This document shows, one piece after another, positions 36,520 to 45,450 of a stretch of DNA of 64,000 nt. Position 1 is the stretch's first letter; each line of letters begins with the position of its first letter. The position numbers and the translations under genes are program-made. Below the pieces are notes generated by a model. The model had not been told where the DNA came from. It made no database searches and was given only the letters and a program-made list of their open reading frames with translations. The DNA lies in contig NZ_FWYE01000001.1 of the NCBI RefSeq assembly GCF_900176435.1, positions 584,971 through 648,970 on the forward strand, in the 5' to 3' direction. The DNA comes from Picrophilus oshimae DSM 9789 (GTDB taxonomy: Archaea; Thermoplasmatota; Thermoplasmata; Thermoplasmatales; Thermoplasmataceae).

Positions 36520-36930
36520 ATGAAAGACCCAAGGATACTTCAGATATGCCATGGCAGGATCATACCTGAGTATGTAAGTGCCTACTCTTTAAGATGCCAC
36601 ACATTGATTAAGGATTATGAAAATAAAATCCTGTTTTCTGTGGGTGGAACAGTTCTCCGGCATGAATATAAAACAATGCCCATCAGTTTAAATCCATTTT
36701 AATTATGATTATGTCAATTATGCATGGCAACAGGTTATTTGAAATATTGCTTTCAAAAGGAAAATATTTAAGGAAAAAATATTTGTGTTGTTTTTGGGCA
36801 CGTTTTGGTGGGAAACTCTTCCTATTTTTATAAAATTCTTCGAATGAAAATACTTGCATCGAATTATATCGGTTCGCACAAATTTTATTAAACGTTTATC
36901 CCAGAACAATTAACTTGGTCTAACCCGGTC
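36520..36930 (+). pseudogene. Decayed N-terminal part of a glycosyltransferase
   Basis: The frame 36520-36702 opens MKDPRILQICHGRIIPEYVS, like a GT4 start, and stops after SLNPF. The DNA beyond it still reads as protein in shifted frames, for example NRLFEILLSKGKYLRKKY and VLFLGTFWWETLPIFIKFFE, each followed by stops. No donor-binding motif remains. The remnant ends where the repeat copy 2 begins. Confidence 0.5.
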
Positions 36931-36953
36931 CAAGTCTAAATAATAAACAGCTA

Positions 36954-37052
36954 AATTCCTTTGGATATATAGGCAGGATTGTTAAGGAAAAGGGAATACA
37001 GGATGTACTAAGGGCTTGTAAAATATTAAAGGATAAAAACATTAAATTCAAT
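36954..37052 (+). repeat. Direct repeat copy 2 (split GT4 gene)
   Basis: Right-hand copy of the about 100-base repeat also at 34151-34250; this copy continues into the donor domain of the gene, so it sits at the original position. Confidence 0.9.
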
Positions 37053-37495
37053 TTTTATATAGCAGGCGACGGCAATTATAAAAACGATTTAATGGAAATA
37101 ACAAAAAATATGATTTATTTAATAATGTTCACTTTCTTGGCAGTGTATCAGGAAATGAAAAGGAAAGGTTTTTTTCAAGGATTAATTTCTCTGTGCTTGC
37201 ATCATTAATGTTTGACGATCTTCCATTATCTGTGGCTGAATCAATGGTACGTGAAGTGCCTGCAGTTGCAAATAGTATAGGCGGAATACCTGAGCTTATA
37301 GATGACGAAATAAATGGTTTGCTTGCCAGACCTTATGATTATAACGATCTTGCGGAGAAGATCGAATACATGCTATCAAATAAATACGATTTAAAGGAAT
37401 TCGGGAAAAACGGCAGGAAAAAGGTTATGGAACTATTAAGCGCGGAGAGGCACCTATCAAGGCTAATAAATATTTATAACAACATATATAATTAA
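36954..37495 (+). pseudogene. GT4 glycosyltransferase, 3' part (other half of the split gene)
   Basis: Starts in frame with the repeated SFGYIGRIVKEKGIQDVL, continues FNFYIAGDGNYKND, then an A6 run (37103-37108) breaks the frame; seven A would join it to NNVHFLGSVSGNEKERFF and MFDDLPLSVAESMVREVPAV with the donor-binding Glu residues, ending at 37495. It has no start of its own. Together with 33497-34243 it would form one GT4 of about 390 residues. Confidence 0.82.
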
Positions 37496-37535
37496 TAATG
37501 CAAAAAATTTTAATAAAAATTCTTAATAGACAACA

Positions 37536-38308
37536 ATGAAAATTCTCGTAACAGGGCATAAAGGCTTTATTGGCGGACATATATACAATTATTTAAAATC
37601 AAAAAACTATGATGTTTACGGCTATGATATTGGAGATTCCTTAAAGGATATTAAATATGATTATATTATACACATGGCCGCACGTGGTTTAATAAGATTA
37701 TCAAAGGATTATCCATATGAATACTTTTCTGATGGTTTAAATTTAACAATGAAATTTCTTGAAATTGCCAGAAAAAACAACTCAAAGTTTATATTTCCGT
37801 CATCTGGTTCCATCAAAAATCCAACAAATCCATACTCTCTTGCAAAGAAAAACAGTGTTGAATGGATTAAATTATATAAAGATCTATATAATATTGATCA
37901 TTATATATTAAAATTCTACAATATATATATGGTGAGCATGCCAAAAAGGGCGCTGTTTATCTATTTACTAAAGCTGCATTAAAAAATGAAACAGCAACAG
38001 TTTACGGAGACGGTTCTCATGTCAGGGGCTATCTCTATGTTGGTGATGTTGTAAAATTAATAGAGGATATTTTAAATAATAATATAATACCAGGTGAATA
38101 TGAAGTAGGCTCTGGTATTGGAACATCTGTAAATGATTTAATAAAGAAAATCGAGGCAATAACAAGCAAAAAAATAAAAGTTCAGTACAAAGATTATATT
38201 GTCGATGAGGCTGAATCATTGATAGCAGAAAATACAGTAATTAAAGACCCAACATCACTTGATACCGGTATAAAAAGGGTTATGGACTGCATTATAAATG
38301 ATAAATAA
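37536..38308 (+). pseudogene. Nucleotide-sugar epimerase/dehydratase (SDR), frameshifted in an AT run
   Basis: MKILVTGHKGFIGGHIYNYL is the dinucleotide-binding start; FIFPSSGSIKNPTNPYSLAK carries the catalytic Ser and YxxxK. After FYNIY the sequence is (AT)5 at 37921-37930; (AT)4 would restore GEHAKKGAVYLFTKAA, then GDGSHVRGYLYVGDVV, to the stop at 38308. Total about 257 residues. Codon use is native AT-rich. It may change between on and off by dinucleotide slippage, or be dead. It precedes rmlC of the second set. Confidence 0.78.
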
Positions 38309-38341
38309 TAAGATTATTTAATAATAAAATAATTGAAGGCA

Positions 38342-38878
38342 ATGCCATTTGAAATACAAAATACGGAAATAGAAGATGTGAAATTAATAAAGATAAAAAA
38401 ATTTGACGATGAGCGCGGTTTTTTTGAGGAATTATACAGAAACAATGTTTTTCATGAGCTTGGCATAAAAAATAATTTTAACCAGGTAAATCTTTCATAC
38501 TCTAAAAAGAACGTTTTCCGTGGATTTCACTTCCAGAGAAATCCGAAGCCACAGGGAAAGCTCGTCACGGTTATATCCGGTAGAATCATTGATTATGCAA
38601 TAGATCTAAGAAGAAGATCTGTTTACTATAAAAAGCATGTTTGTTATGAACTGGAAAACGGCAGAATGCTTTTCATTCCGGAGGGCTTTGCCCATGGTTT
38701 TCTTGCACTTGAGGATTCATATGTTTTATACCTTGCAACAAATGAATTTGACATAAAACTTGATTCAGGTGTAATATACAATGATGATGAGTTAAATATA
38801 AAACTGCCTGATAATATAACAATATCTGAAAAGGATAGATCTTTGAAAAAATTAAATGAATTGGATATAGATTTTTAA
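38342..38878 (+). CDS. rmlC: dTDP-4-dehydrorhamnose 3,5-epimerase (AT-rich copy)
   Basis: Cupin epimerase, 178 residues from ATG 38342 (a TTG nine bases earlier is less likely). Motifs DDERGFFEELYRNNVF, NLSYSKKNVFRGFHFQR, GRIIDYAIDLR and IPEGFAHGFLAL are all intact. Paralogue of 20353-20907. Convergent with rmlB, overlapping its 3' end by 4 bases. Confidence 0.92.
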   Translation: MPFEIQNTEIEDVKLIKIKKFDDERGFFEELYRNNVFHELGIKNNFNQVNLSYSKKNVFRGFHFQRNPKPQGKLVTVISGRIIDYAIDLRRRSVYYKKHVCYELENGRMLFIPEGFAHGFLALEDSYVLYLATNEFDIKLDSGVIYNDDELNIKLPDNITISEKDRSLKKLNELDIDF

Positions 38879-39862
38879 TGCCATTTAATCTTCCATGGCT
38901 CCTCGGATATTAAATCATTGTTTATTAGTCCTGACCACCATGATCTGTTATTTAAATACCATTCAACGGTCATTTTCAGTGCATCATCAAAGCTATGCTC
39001 AGGTTTCCAGCCAAGCTTTTTTATTTTATCAGCGTTTATTGAGTACCTTAAATCATGACCAGGCCTTTCAGAAACGTATTTTATTCTTCCCTTTTTATTC
39101 ATTATATCAAATATTTTATTGACTATCTCAATGTTTGAATGCTCATTGTTTGATGATATATTATAAATTTCACCGTACCTGCCGTTAAATAAAACCTTTA
39201 ATATTGCCTTTATGTTGTCCTCGACGTAAATCCAGTCCCTTTTATTTTCACCGCTACCATACAATGGTATATCCATGTCCAAAATGTTTCTGATAATTGT
39301 TTTTGGTATTAATTTCTCCGGGAACTGGTATCTGCCGAAATTGTTTGAGGTCCTTGTTACAATGACCTTTATGCCATATGTCCTGTAATATGACAATGCA
39401 ATTAAAGACGATGATGCCTTTGATGCTGAATATGGTGATGATGGCTTTAAAACGCTTTTTTCATCAAATGAACCGTTTATTATATCACCATACTCCTCAT
39501 CTGTTCCTATCTGTATCATAACAGGGTCCTTTTTTGATTTCCTTATATTTTCAAGTATGTTTACAACGCCATTTATATTTGATTTTTATAAATGAGTCTG
39601 GATTCGCTATGCTTCTGTCAACATGTGATTCTGCCGCAAAGTTTATTATATAATCAGCATCGTTTATTACATCGCTTAAATCATCGTTTATATCCCTTTT
39701 AATGAATTTATAATTATCCTTTAAATTCTTTAAATTTTCCAGATTTGAGCCATATGATAATTTATCTATATTTATTATATTGCAATTGTAATTATCATTT
39801 AAATAATTTATAAAATTTGAACCTATAAACCCGGCACCACCTGTTACAAGAAACGTATCCAT
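38875..39862 (-). pseudogene. rmlB: rmlB (dTDP-glucose 4,6-dehydratase), one-base frameshift
   Basis: The N-terminal frame (39862-39551) reads MDTFLVTGGAGFIGSNFINY and NFAAESHVDRSIANPDSFIK, then goes out of frame at an A5 on the coding strand (T5 at 39583-39587). With A4 it continues SNINGVVNILENIR, then IQIGTDEEYGD (catalytic Thr-Asp-Glu), PYSASKASSS (YxxxK), SNNFGRYQFPEKLIP, to a C-terminus like that of other RmlB. About 329 residues if repaired. So both rmlB copies in the window are interrupted. Confidence 0.87.
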
Positions 39863-40168
39863 GAAACATTATAATTTAATACAATATATTTTTATCCATA
39901 CTTTTTATATTTTTATTCTAAAATCAAGGTCTATTATATATAAGATTCATCATTATTAGCATTATTAAGATATAGAAATTAAAATACCTGTTTAAAATTC
40001 TATTTTATTCTGGTATCAAAGCTGTTTAATAACCAGTATTTAATCAATTTTGAAATAAATCATAATATTGATTTTTTATAATCAATATTCCATGATGCCC
40101 ATTTTTATGATTATTTAATAACCATAATTCTTTATCCTGGTAACAAAGCTATTGCATTATGGAAGAAA
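39863..40168. other. AT-rich intergenic region
   Basis: About 300 bases with no gene. Two short related segments, tctggtatcaaagctg (about 40010-40025) and tcctggtaacaaagct (about 40135-40150), recur in it; no function can be given. Confidence 0.35.
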
Positions 40169-40179
40169 GTATAAATATA

Positions 40180-40211
40180 AGTTATACACTAGTATAATAG
40201 TGAGTTATACA
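40180..40211 (+). promoter_or_regulatory. Probable operator of the antitoxin gene
   Basis: Just before the antitoxin start are two direct copies of agttataca (40180-40188, 40203-40211) around an inverted cact/agtg pair (40187-40190, 40199-40202). A TATA-like gtataaatata lies at 40169-40179. This layout suits autorepression by an AbrB-type dimer. Confidence 0.45.
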
Positions 40212-40459
40212 TGTTTGAAGAGGAAATGAGTGTGGGCCCAAAGGGGCAGGTCGTGATACCAGTTACATTAAGAAAAGCATTAAAAATCACACCTGGTTCA
40301 AAGGTGATTTTTAAACTTGATGGCGATAGAATAATAATGAAAAAACCGAAAACTGATTCCGTAAATATCTTTAGAGAAATTGCCAAAAATGGAAGAAATG
40401 TAAATGAAATAAAATATGATGAATATACAGGCGAAATTTTTAAAAGGAATAAATTATGA
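40211..40459 (+). CDS. AbrB/SpoVT-type antitoxin (VapB-like)
   Basis: 82 residues. The first about 45 form a swapped-hairpin AbrB DNA-binding domain: VGPKGQVVIPVTLRKALKIT, then PGSKVIFKLDGDRIIMKKP. The C-terminal part is the usual toxin-binding tail. It overlaps the start of the PIN-domain gene (ATGA at 40456), the standard VapBC arrangement. It would bind its own promoter at the repeats before the ATG. The toxin gene is broken, so it may now be a plain regulator. Confidence 0.82.
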   Translation: MFEEEMSVGPKGQVVIPVTLRKALKITPGSKVIFKLDGDRIIMKKPKTDSVNIFREIAKNGRNVNEIKYDEYTGEIFKRNKL

Positions 40460-40851
40460 TATATAGATTCCAATGTATTTATATTTGCATCGCTTAACAA
40501 TGAAGAATTAGGTAATAATGCAAGGCTTATTCTTGAAGCGGTACAAAATAGAAATGTTAATGCAATAACCAGTGCATTAACCTTTGATGAGATCATCTGG
40601 ATAATAAAAAAGAATAGAAATTTTGAGGATGCAATATCTGCTACTGAGCTTTTTTGAATATGCCCGGACTGTATTTAATTGATGTAAATCAGGGTTTGCT
40701 GGCGCTTTCAATAGATATTATGAAACGATATAAAATAGACCCAAGAGATTCTATTCATGCAGCAACTGCAATAACGGAAAAGGTAAATATTATAATATCT
40801 GAATACCTGGATTTCAATAAAATTAAAGAGAATTGGTATAATGGAATTTAA
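40456..40851 (+). pseudogene. VapC-like PIN-domain toxin, two frameshifts
   Basis: If two TA bases are added near 40466 and one T in the T6 run at 40650-40655, the frame reads MIYIDSNVFIFASLNNEELG (first PIN Asp), SALTFDEIIW (Glu), then IDPRDSIHAATAI (acidic pair) and IIISEYLDF, a complete about 131-residue PIN domain. As it stands the frame stops after about 13 codons. PIN toxins cut RNA; a broken toxin with an intact antitoxin is the harmless direction of decay. Confidence 0.78.
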
Positions 40852-41108
40852 AATAAAGTAATATGCATGAATTCAAATCATTCAAAAGCAAATTATAGAA
40901 TTTTTATATCCAATTTTTGTTTTTGCATTATAATTTTGCTGTTTATTTCAGACCTGTTTTTATTGAATTCCAGAGATGAAAACCAGTATTTATAAAAATT
41001 TGTTTAACATAATTGATATTTTCTTTGAGTATGTCAATTTATATATTATATGATATCTATCCTTCTAAAAAAGGCCAATCATATAAAGGCTTTAAAGCCC
41101 TACAAAAA
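40852..41108. other. AT-rich gap, nothing recognised
   Basis: About 250 bases between the toxin relic and rmlD on the opposite strand. Short frames only; no repeat beyond AT runs. Confidence 0.4.
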
Positions 41109-41918
41109 TCATTTTATTACCATGTGTTTTAAATTTATATCTATATCATAAAAATTGAAATTAATCAATTTTTTTGCCCTTTCTATATTCAAAGATGAAT
41201 CAAATGGTCTTTTTGCTTTCAATTCAATATTATTCTCATCTATATTTTTATTTAAATTGTACATCTCTGATATTCTTAAAGCAAGATCATATCTTGATAT
41301 TTTATTTCCTGCTATGTTCAATATTCCTATTCTGTTCAATGGTATAATATCTTTTATTGCCATTGCCAGATTAAATGCCGATATTGGCGAATAATATCCA
41401 GGAATTGCGGTTACCCTTTTATTTTCCATTAAATTTTTGTAAACAAATACCGGAAATCCCTTGTTAAGAAATACCCCGGAAGTCCTTATTATTAAAGTAT
41501 TATCATAAGAATTTGCGTATATATCACCAAGGAGCTTTGTAAGGCCATAATAATTAACCGGATCAGGTAGATCATCTTCCCTGTAATTTCCTGTTATGCC
41601 ATTAAAAACATAATCTGTTGAAATATTTATAAAATACGACTCTGTTACTTTTAACGGTCTTATTATATGCCTTACTGCCCCGGCATTTACATTATATGCC
41701 TCATTCTTATATATTTCGCATCTATCAACGTCTGTTAATGCTGCGCAGTTTATTATAATATCAGGATTGCTTTTTAATATTATATCCTCTATTAAATAGA
41801 ATTTATTGAAGTCAAGCTCCTTGTGTGATATTTTAATTAATTCATAATCATCTTTTAATAAATTTATTAATTGCGATCCCAGCTGACCGGATGATCCAAA
41901 TATCAATATTTTCTTCAT
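41109..41918 (-). CDS. rmlD: dTDP-4-dehydrorhamnose reductase (AT-rich copy)
   Basis: 269 residues: MKKILIFGSSGQLGSQL start, INCAALTDVDRCE, NISTDYVFNGITGNYRED, catalytic YYGLTKLLGD and RTSGVFLN. Intact. Overall close to the island copy at 19515 but with A/T-ended codons. Its ATG lies 4 bases after the rmlA stop, so rmlA-rmlD is one unit on the minus strand, while rmlC is on the plus strand. Confidence 0.91.
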   Translation of the reverse strand: MKKILIFGSSGQLGSQLINLLKDDYELIKISHKELDFNKFYLIEDIILKSNPDIIINCAALTDVDRCEIYKNEAYNVNAGAVRHIIRPLKVTESYFINISTDYVFNGITGNYREDDLPDPVNYYGLTKLLGDIYANSYDNTLIIRTSGVFLNKGFPVFVYKNLMENKRVTAIPGYYSPISAFNLAMAIKDIIPLNRIGILNIAGNKISRYDLALRISEMYNLNKNIDENNIELKAKRPFDSSLNIERAKKLINFNFYDIDINLKHMVIK

Positions 41919-41922
41919 TTCA

Positions 41923-42960
41923 TCACTCCAAAGATATCATTGATCCCTTACCAACAACAAATTTTGAGCTTATCGGTCTATTATAAGTTTTTCCTATGCT
42001 TGCATCCTCTCCTATAATAGATTCTATTAATTTTGCCTCCTTTATAACGGAGTTATCGAATATAATGCTGTTGGATAATTCAGAATTTTCTATGATACAG
42101 TTATCGCCTATGGATGTGTATGGCCCTATATATGAATTTTTTATTGTAACATTGTTTCCTATATAGCTTGGACCATATATTTTTGAATTAACAATATTTG
42201 ATGTTTTAGGCATATTAATCCTGCCATACATATCATTTGAATTATCCGATTCCGGAGTAAACTTATCAAGAAGCTTTATATTTGCCTCAAGCAAATCTCT
42301 AGGAGTTCCGCTGTCCTTCCACCAGTCGTTTATAATTGAAAAATTTACGGTTTTATTATCATCTATTAAGGCCTGAATTGCCTCTGTAATTTCCAGTTCT
42401 CCTCTCTGGGATGGTTTTAATTCCTCTATATATTTAAATATTTCAGGTGTAAATGCATAAACACCAACTAATGCAAGATCAGAAACAAATTCCTTCGGCT
42501 TTTCAATTAATTTTACTATATTATCATCCTCTATTAATGCAACTCCGAACCTGTTTGGATTATCGACCTTTGCGAGAAGTATTGATGCATCTCCATTGAA
42601 ATTAATCATGCCTTTAATTCCGTTTAAAACTATGTTATCGCCCAAATATACTATAAAATCATCGTTACCTATAAAATCCCTGGCCTTTAATACTGCATCG
42701 GCTATGCCCCTTGGATTGCCCTGATATATATAAGTTATTTTAATACCAAGATCAGAACCATCACCATAGTAATTTATAACATCCCTTGGAGAGTTATCGC
42801 CAAGTATTATTGCCATATCCTTAATGCCATTATCCCTTAAATCCTCTATACCATATTGCGATATCGGTTTTCCGGCTATTTTTATTAACTGTTTTGATCC
42901 GGTATATGTCAACGGCCTCAACCTCGTGCCTGAACCACCATGCAAAATTACAGCTTTCAT
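41923..42960 (-). CDS. rmlA: Glucose-1-phosphate thymidylyltransferase, long type (AT-rich copy)
   Basis: 345 residues: MKAVILHGGSGTRLRPLTYT start, KQLIKIAGKPISQYGIEDLR, VYLGDNIVL, EKPKEFVSDLALVGVYAF, WWKDSGTPRDLLEAN, then left-handed beta-helix repeats (YIGNNVTIKNSYIGPYTSIG) in the last about 100 residues. Intact. Starts the minus-strand rmlA-rmlD unit. The IS481-like element is inserted about 100 bases upstream of the start, and could affect its promoter. Confidence 0.92.
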   Translation of the reverse strand: MKAVILHGGSGTRLRPLTYTGSKQLIKIAGKPISQYGIEDLRDNGIKDMAIILGDNSPRDVINYYGDGSDLGIKITYIYQGNPRGIADAVLKARDFIGNDDFIVYLGDNIVLNGIKGMINFNGDASILLAKVDNPNRFGVALIEDDNIVKLIEKPKEFVSDLALVGVYAFTPEIFKYIEELKPSQRGELEITEAIQALIDDNKTVNFSIINDWWKDSGTPRDLLEANIKLLDKFTPESDNSNDMYGRINMPKTSNIVNSKIYGPSYIGNNVTIKNSYIGPYTSIGDNCIIENSELSNSIIFDNSVIKEAKLIESIIGEDASIGKTYNRPISSKFVVGKGSMISLE

Positions 42961-43061
42961 TTAATCTGTGATATTTTTAAACCTTAATAATTTATCTATA
43001 GCTTAAAAATAATAAAATGTGAGTCATTCAATATATAATATTATGTTATTACGCTTAGTTT

Positions 43062-44043
43062 TATCATATCCCGAATTGAATTCCTATATAAACATTATAA
43101 TATAGAAAAGAGAGTTAAAGAAAAGGTGAAATTAAACAATAATCAATTAAAATATATAATAAAACAGAAGGAAAAAGGTGAATCATCAACTAAACTGGCA
43201 TTTATTTACAAAGTATCAGTAAGGCATATCAATAAAATATACTATAATTATTTAAAATACGGAAAAACTACATTATATAAAACAGGAAGGAAACCCAAAA
43301 TTATAGATAAAAATACAGAGAATTTAATAATAAATATAAGGAACAATCATCCTTTATCAGGTCCTGTAGCAATAGAGAAATACCTAATTAAAATGGGAAT
43401 TAAAGTATCACATAACATTATATACAAAATATTATTGAAATACAATATGGTAAATGAGGATTTAAATAAGAAGGATCAGAGAAAGTATGTAAAATATGAG
43501 AGAGAATATTCTAATTCACTATGGCATATTGACTGGACTGATTATAATAAAAAGGAGAAATTAATAATCATAGAGGATGATGCTTCAAGGTTCATAGTAG
43601 GTTTAGGAGTATATGAGGAGGAAAACATTGACAATACAATGGAAACATTGGTAAAAGCAATAGAACTATATGGTAAACCTAATGAAATAATAACAGACCA
43701 TGGGACACAATTCTTCTCAAATGGAAAGAATGGCATTCCTGGGGATAAGAATAAATTCCAGCAATATCTGGATGATAATGGAATAAAGCATATACTGGCA
43801 AGAATAGACCATCCACAGACAAATGGTAAATTAGAGAGATTAAATTATACAATAAAGAGATTAAGGCCTTATTTTAGTACATGGGATGAGGTTGTGTATT
43901 ATTATAATTATGAGAGAAGGCATATGTCATTATCAATAGATGATAGACCTGTTGTAACACCATCAATGGCATATGTGGAAAAGGGAGGTAAATTATATGA
44001 AAAACAATAAATTTATAAAGGAACTCATTTCAGGATATCACAT
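43062..44043 (+). mobile_element. IS481-like insertion sequence with target-site duplication
   Basis: About 980 bases. A 14-base direct repeat attacgcttagttt flanks it (43048-43061 and 44044-44057), read as target duplication. Imperfect inverted ends: left atatcccgaattgaattcct at about 43067, right reading inwards atatcctgaaatgagttcct, then tataaa in both. One transposase gene fills the middle and is uninterrupted, so the element may still be mobile. Exact ends are not certain to the base. Confidence 0.82.
43126..44010 (+). CDS. IS481-like transposase
   Basis: 294 residues from a GTG. N-terminal helix-turn-helix (STKLAFIYKVSVRHINKIYY) and second HTH region with SGPVAIEKYLIKMGIKVSHN; rve catalytic core with the three acidic residues: Asp in HIDWTDYN, Asp in IITDHGTQFFS, and Glu in NGKLERLNYTIK. 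No frameshift or stop, unlike many genes around. It would cut and join the element ends. Confidence 0.88.
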   Translation: MKLNNNQLKYIIKQKEKGESSTKLAFIYKVSVRHINKIYYNYLKYGKTTLYKTGRKPKIIDKNTENLIINIRNNHPLSGPVAIEKYLIKMGIKVSHNIIYKILLKYNMVNEDLNKKDQRKYVKYEREYSNSLWHIDWTDYNKKEKLIIIEDDASRFIVGLGVYEEENIDNTMETLVKAIELYGKPNEIITDHGTQFFSNGKNGIPGDKNKFQQYLDDNGIKHILARIDHPQTNGKLERLNYTIKRLRPYFSTWDEVVYYYNYERRHMSLSIDDRPVVTPSMAYVEKGGKLYEKQ

Positions 44044-44058
44044 ATTACGCTTAGTTTA

Positions 44059-44275
44059 TAAAAAAATTTATAGGTGATTATCGTTTAAATTTAAATAAAA
44101 ATAACTATATATTCATAATCTATAATTATATGCTGAAGAATAATGAAAATAAGGAATAGTTAGTGGTTTAAAGAGTAGTCTGAATATATATTATTAAACA
44201 TAAAAGTTGGAATTAAATATTAAACCAATTTATATTCCAGATAATTGAACCTCTATTATTATGTAATTATGGACC
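44059..44275. other. AT-rich non-coding stretch to the right of the insertion sequence
   Basis: No open frame of note. It continues into the iteron region that follows. Confidence 0.4.
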
Positions 44276-44557
44276 GTACCAAAATTGTACCAAAATTTAG
44301 GGAATATGAAAAGCAACATGCCCACAAATTATGGGACAATTATAGGACAGATGTACCAAAATTGTTTCAAAAATCAAAAATCAGCTCTATGTTATGAGAT
44401 ATCTCCTAACGAAAAGCCGTTATTTCCAATGAATTTTTCAATTTTTTGAATTGCGGTGCAAAATACCGTACCATAATTCGTACCAAAATTCAAAAACTCA
44501 GTATTTCCAAGGTTCTCATAAAATGTCCCAAAATTGTACTGAAATTGTACCACAATA
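44276..44557 (+). repeat. Eight 11-bp iterons (gtaccaaaatt) upstream of an HTH gene
   Basis: Copies at 44276, 44287, 44353, 44468 (gtaccataatt), 44480, 44525 (gtcccaaaatt), 44536 (gtactgaaatt) and 44547 (gtaccacaata). The first two and the last three abut head to tail at 11-base spacing, about one helical turn; the pair at 44468/44480 is spaced by 12. All are on the same strand and all lie within 330 bases before the start of the HTH gene at 44604. This is the layout of a replication-initiator iteron origin or of a cooperatively bound operator. Confidence 0.85.
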
Positions 44558-44603
44558 AAATTTGATGCATACATTTTTATACCACCAAAATATTATTATT
44601 AGC

Positions 44604-45173
44604 ATGGCGAAGGCCGGTAGGAAGCCATCAATTAGTAAAGACATCAAAAGCTACATTATTAATGTCTACAGTAAGGGTTATAGTGTAAGAGACATAGCGA
44701 AATATTTAAAAGAGGAAAAAGACATTGATATTTCTAAAACAACAGTTCAAAGAGTTATTTCAGAATATAAAACTGGAGCAATAGTTAGAAACAACTCTAT
44801 ACATGAAGTCAAAAAAGTTCCAGTGCAGAAGAATGTTCCTGTGCAGAGTATTTTCAATGGTAATAAAGCGAATGATGAGTACAAACTAGAGGTTGTAGAA
44901 ATGGCAAAGCCGCCTATTACAGAAAGAATATATACAGACTACATGGAAGCCCTTGAGGAAGAAAATTTCCTTAAGGAACTGCGTATAAGGTATTCGTATA
45001 TTGCAAGGAAGAACTCAATGACATTCAAGCAGTTTGTCCAGAATGCATGTGAGCTTGAACGCCAGTACCTTGAAAAAGAAGTCATGATTACTAGTGAAAA
45101 ATCCATTACACAGCCTGATCTCAAGGAGACATTTTACATTGCCATACTAGTAAAAGTTATAAAGAGTTTGTAA
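44604..45173 (+). CDS. Helix-turn-helix DNA-binding protein, probably of an integrated element
   Basis: 189 residues from MAKAGRKPSISKDIKSYIIN. The N-terminal Hin/resolvase-like HTH reads VYSKGYSVRDIAKYLKEE then ISKTTVQRVISEY; the rest (LEEENFLKELRIRYSYIARK, TFKQFVQNACELERQY) is helical and not recognised. It lacks the catalytic Ser domain of a resolvase. Start at 44604 fits the HTH family; the frame extends to 44562 but runs into the iterons. It is the obvious candidate to bind the upstream 11-bp repeats, hence a copy-control or initiator role in a former plasmid. Confidence 0.72.
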   Translation: MAKAGRKPSISKDIKSYIINVYSKGYSVRDIAKYLKEEKDIDISKTTVQRVISEYKTGAIVRNNSIHEVKKVPVQKNVPVQSIFNGNKANDEYKLEVVEMAKPPITERIYTDYMEALEEENFLKELRIRYSYIARKNSMTFKQFVQNACELERQYLEKEVMITSEKSITQPDLKETFYIAILVKVIKSL

Positions 45174-45450
45174 CTAATATAATTATTTTAAAGAACTCAT
45201 AAAAATTTAAAGCTATTATTTTATTCATATGAAGCAATAATTTACAATTATAGTCTTTTACGCATACAAAATTAGAAAATATCAAAAATTGAAAACAAAT
45301 TTAGTTAACCTAACATTATTGATTCTAAAACCTGAAAAATATACTATTATGGGATATTAGATAATTATGACGGTTAGTTGTATAAAAACTATCAATAATG
45401 GGACACATAGAGATAAAAAATATTTTTATTTCAATTTTTTATAGTGTTCT
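45174..45450. other. Intergenic region, nothing recognised
   Basis: 277 bases, AT-rich. The segment ttagttgtataaaa at about 45374 also occurs at 25553 and looks like a promoter element; otherwise empty. Confidence 0.35.

Noticed and set aside
15729..40851. Treating all frameshifts as sequence errors.
   Set aside because: They concentrate in accessory genes, and several genes also have nonsense codons, deletions or missing ends; single sites, especially the NYN gene and second rmlB, could still be errors.
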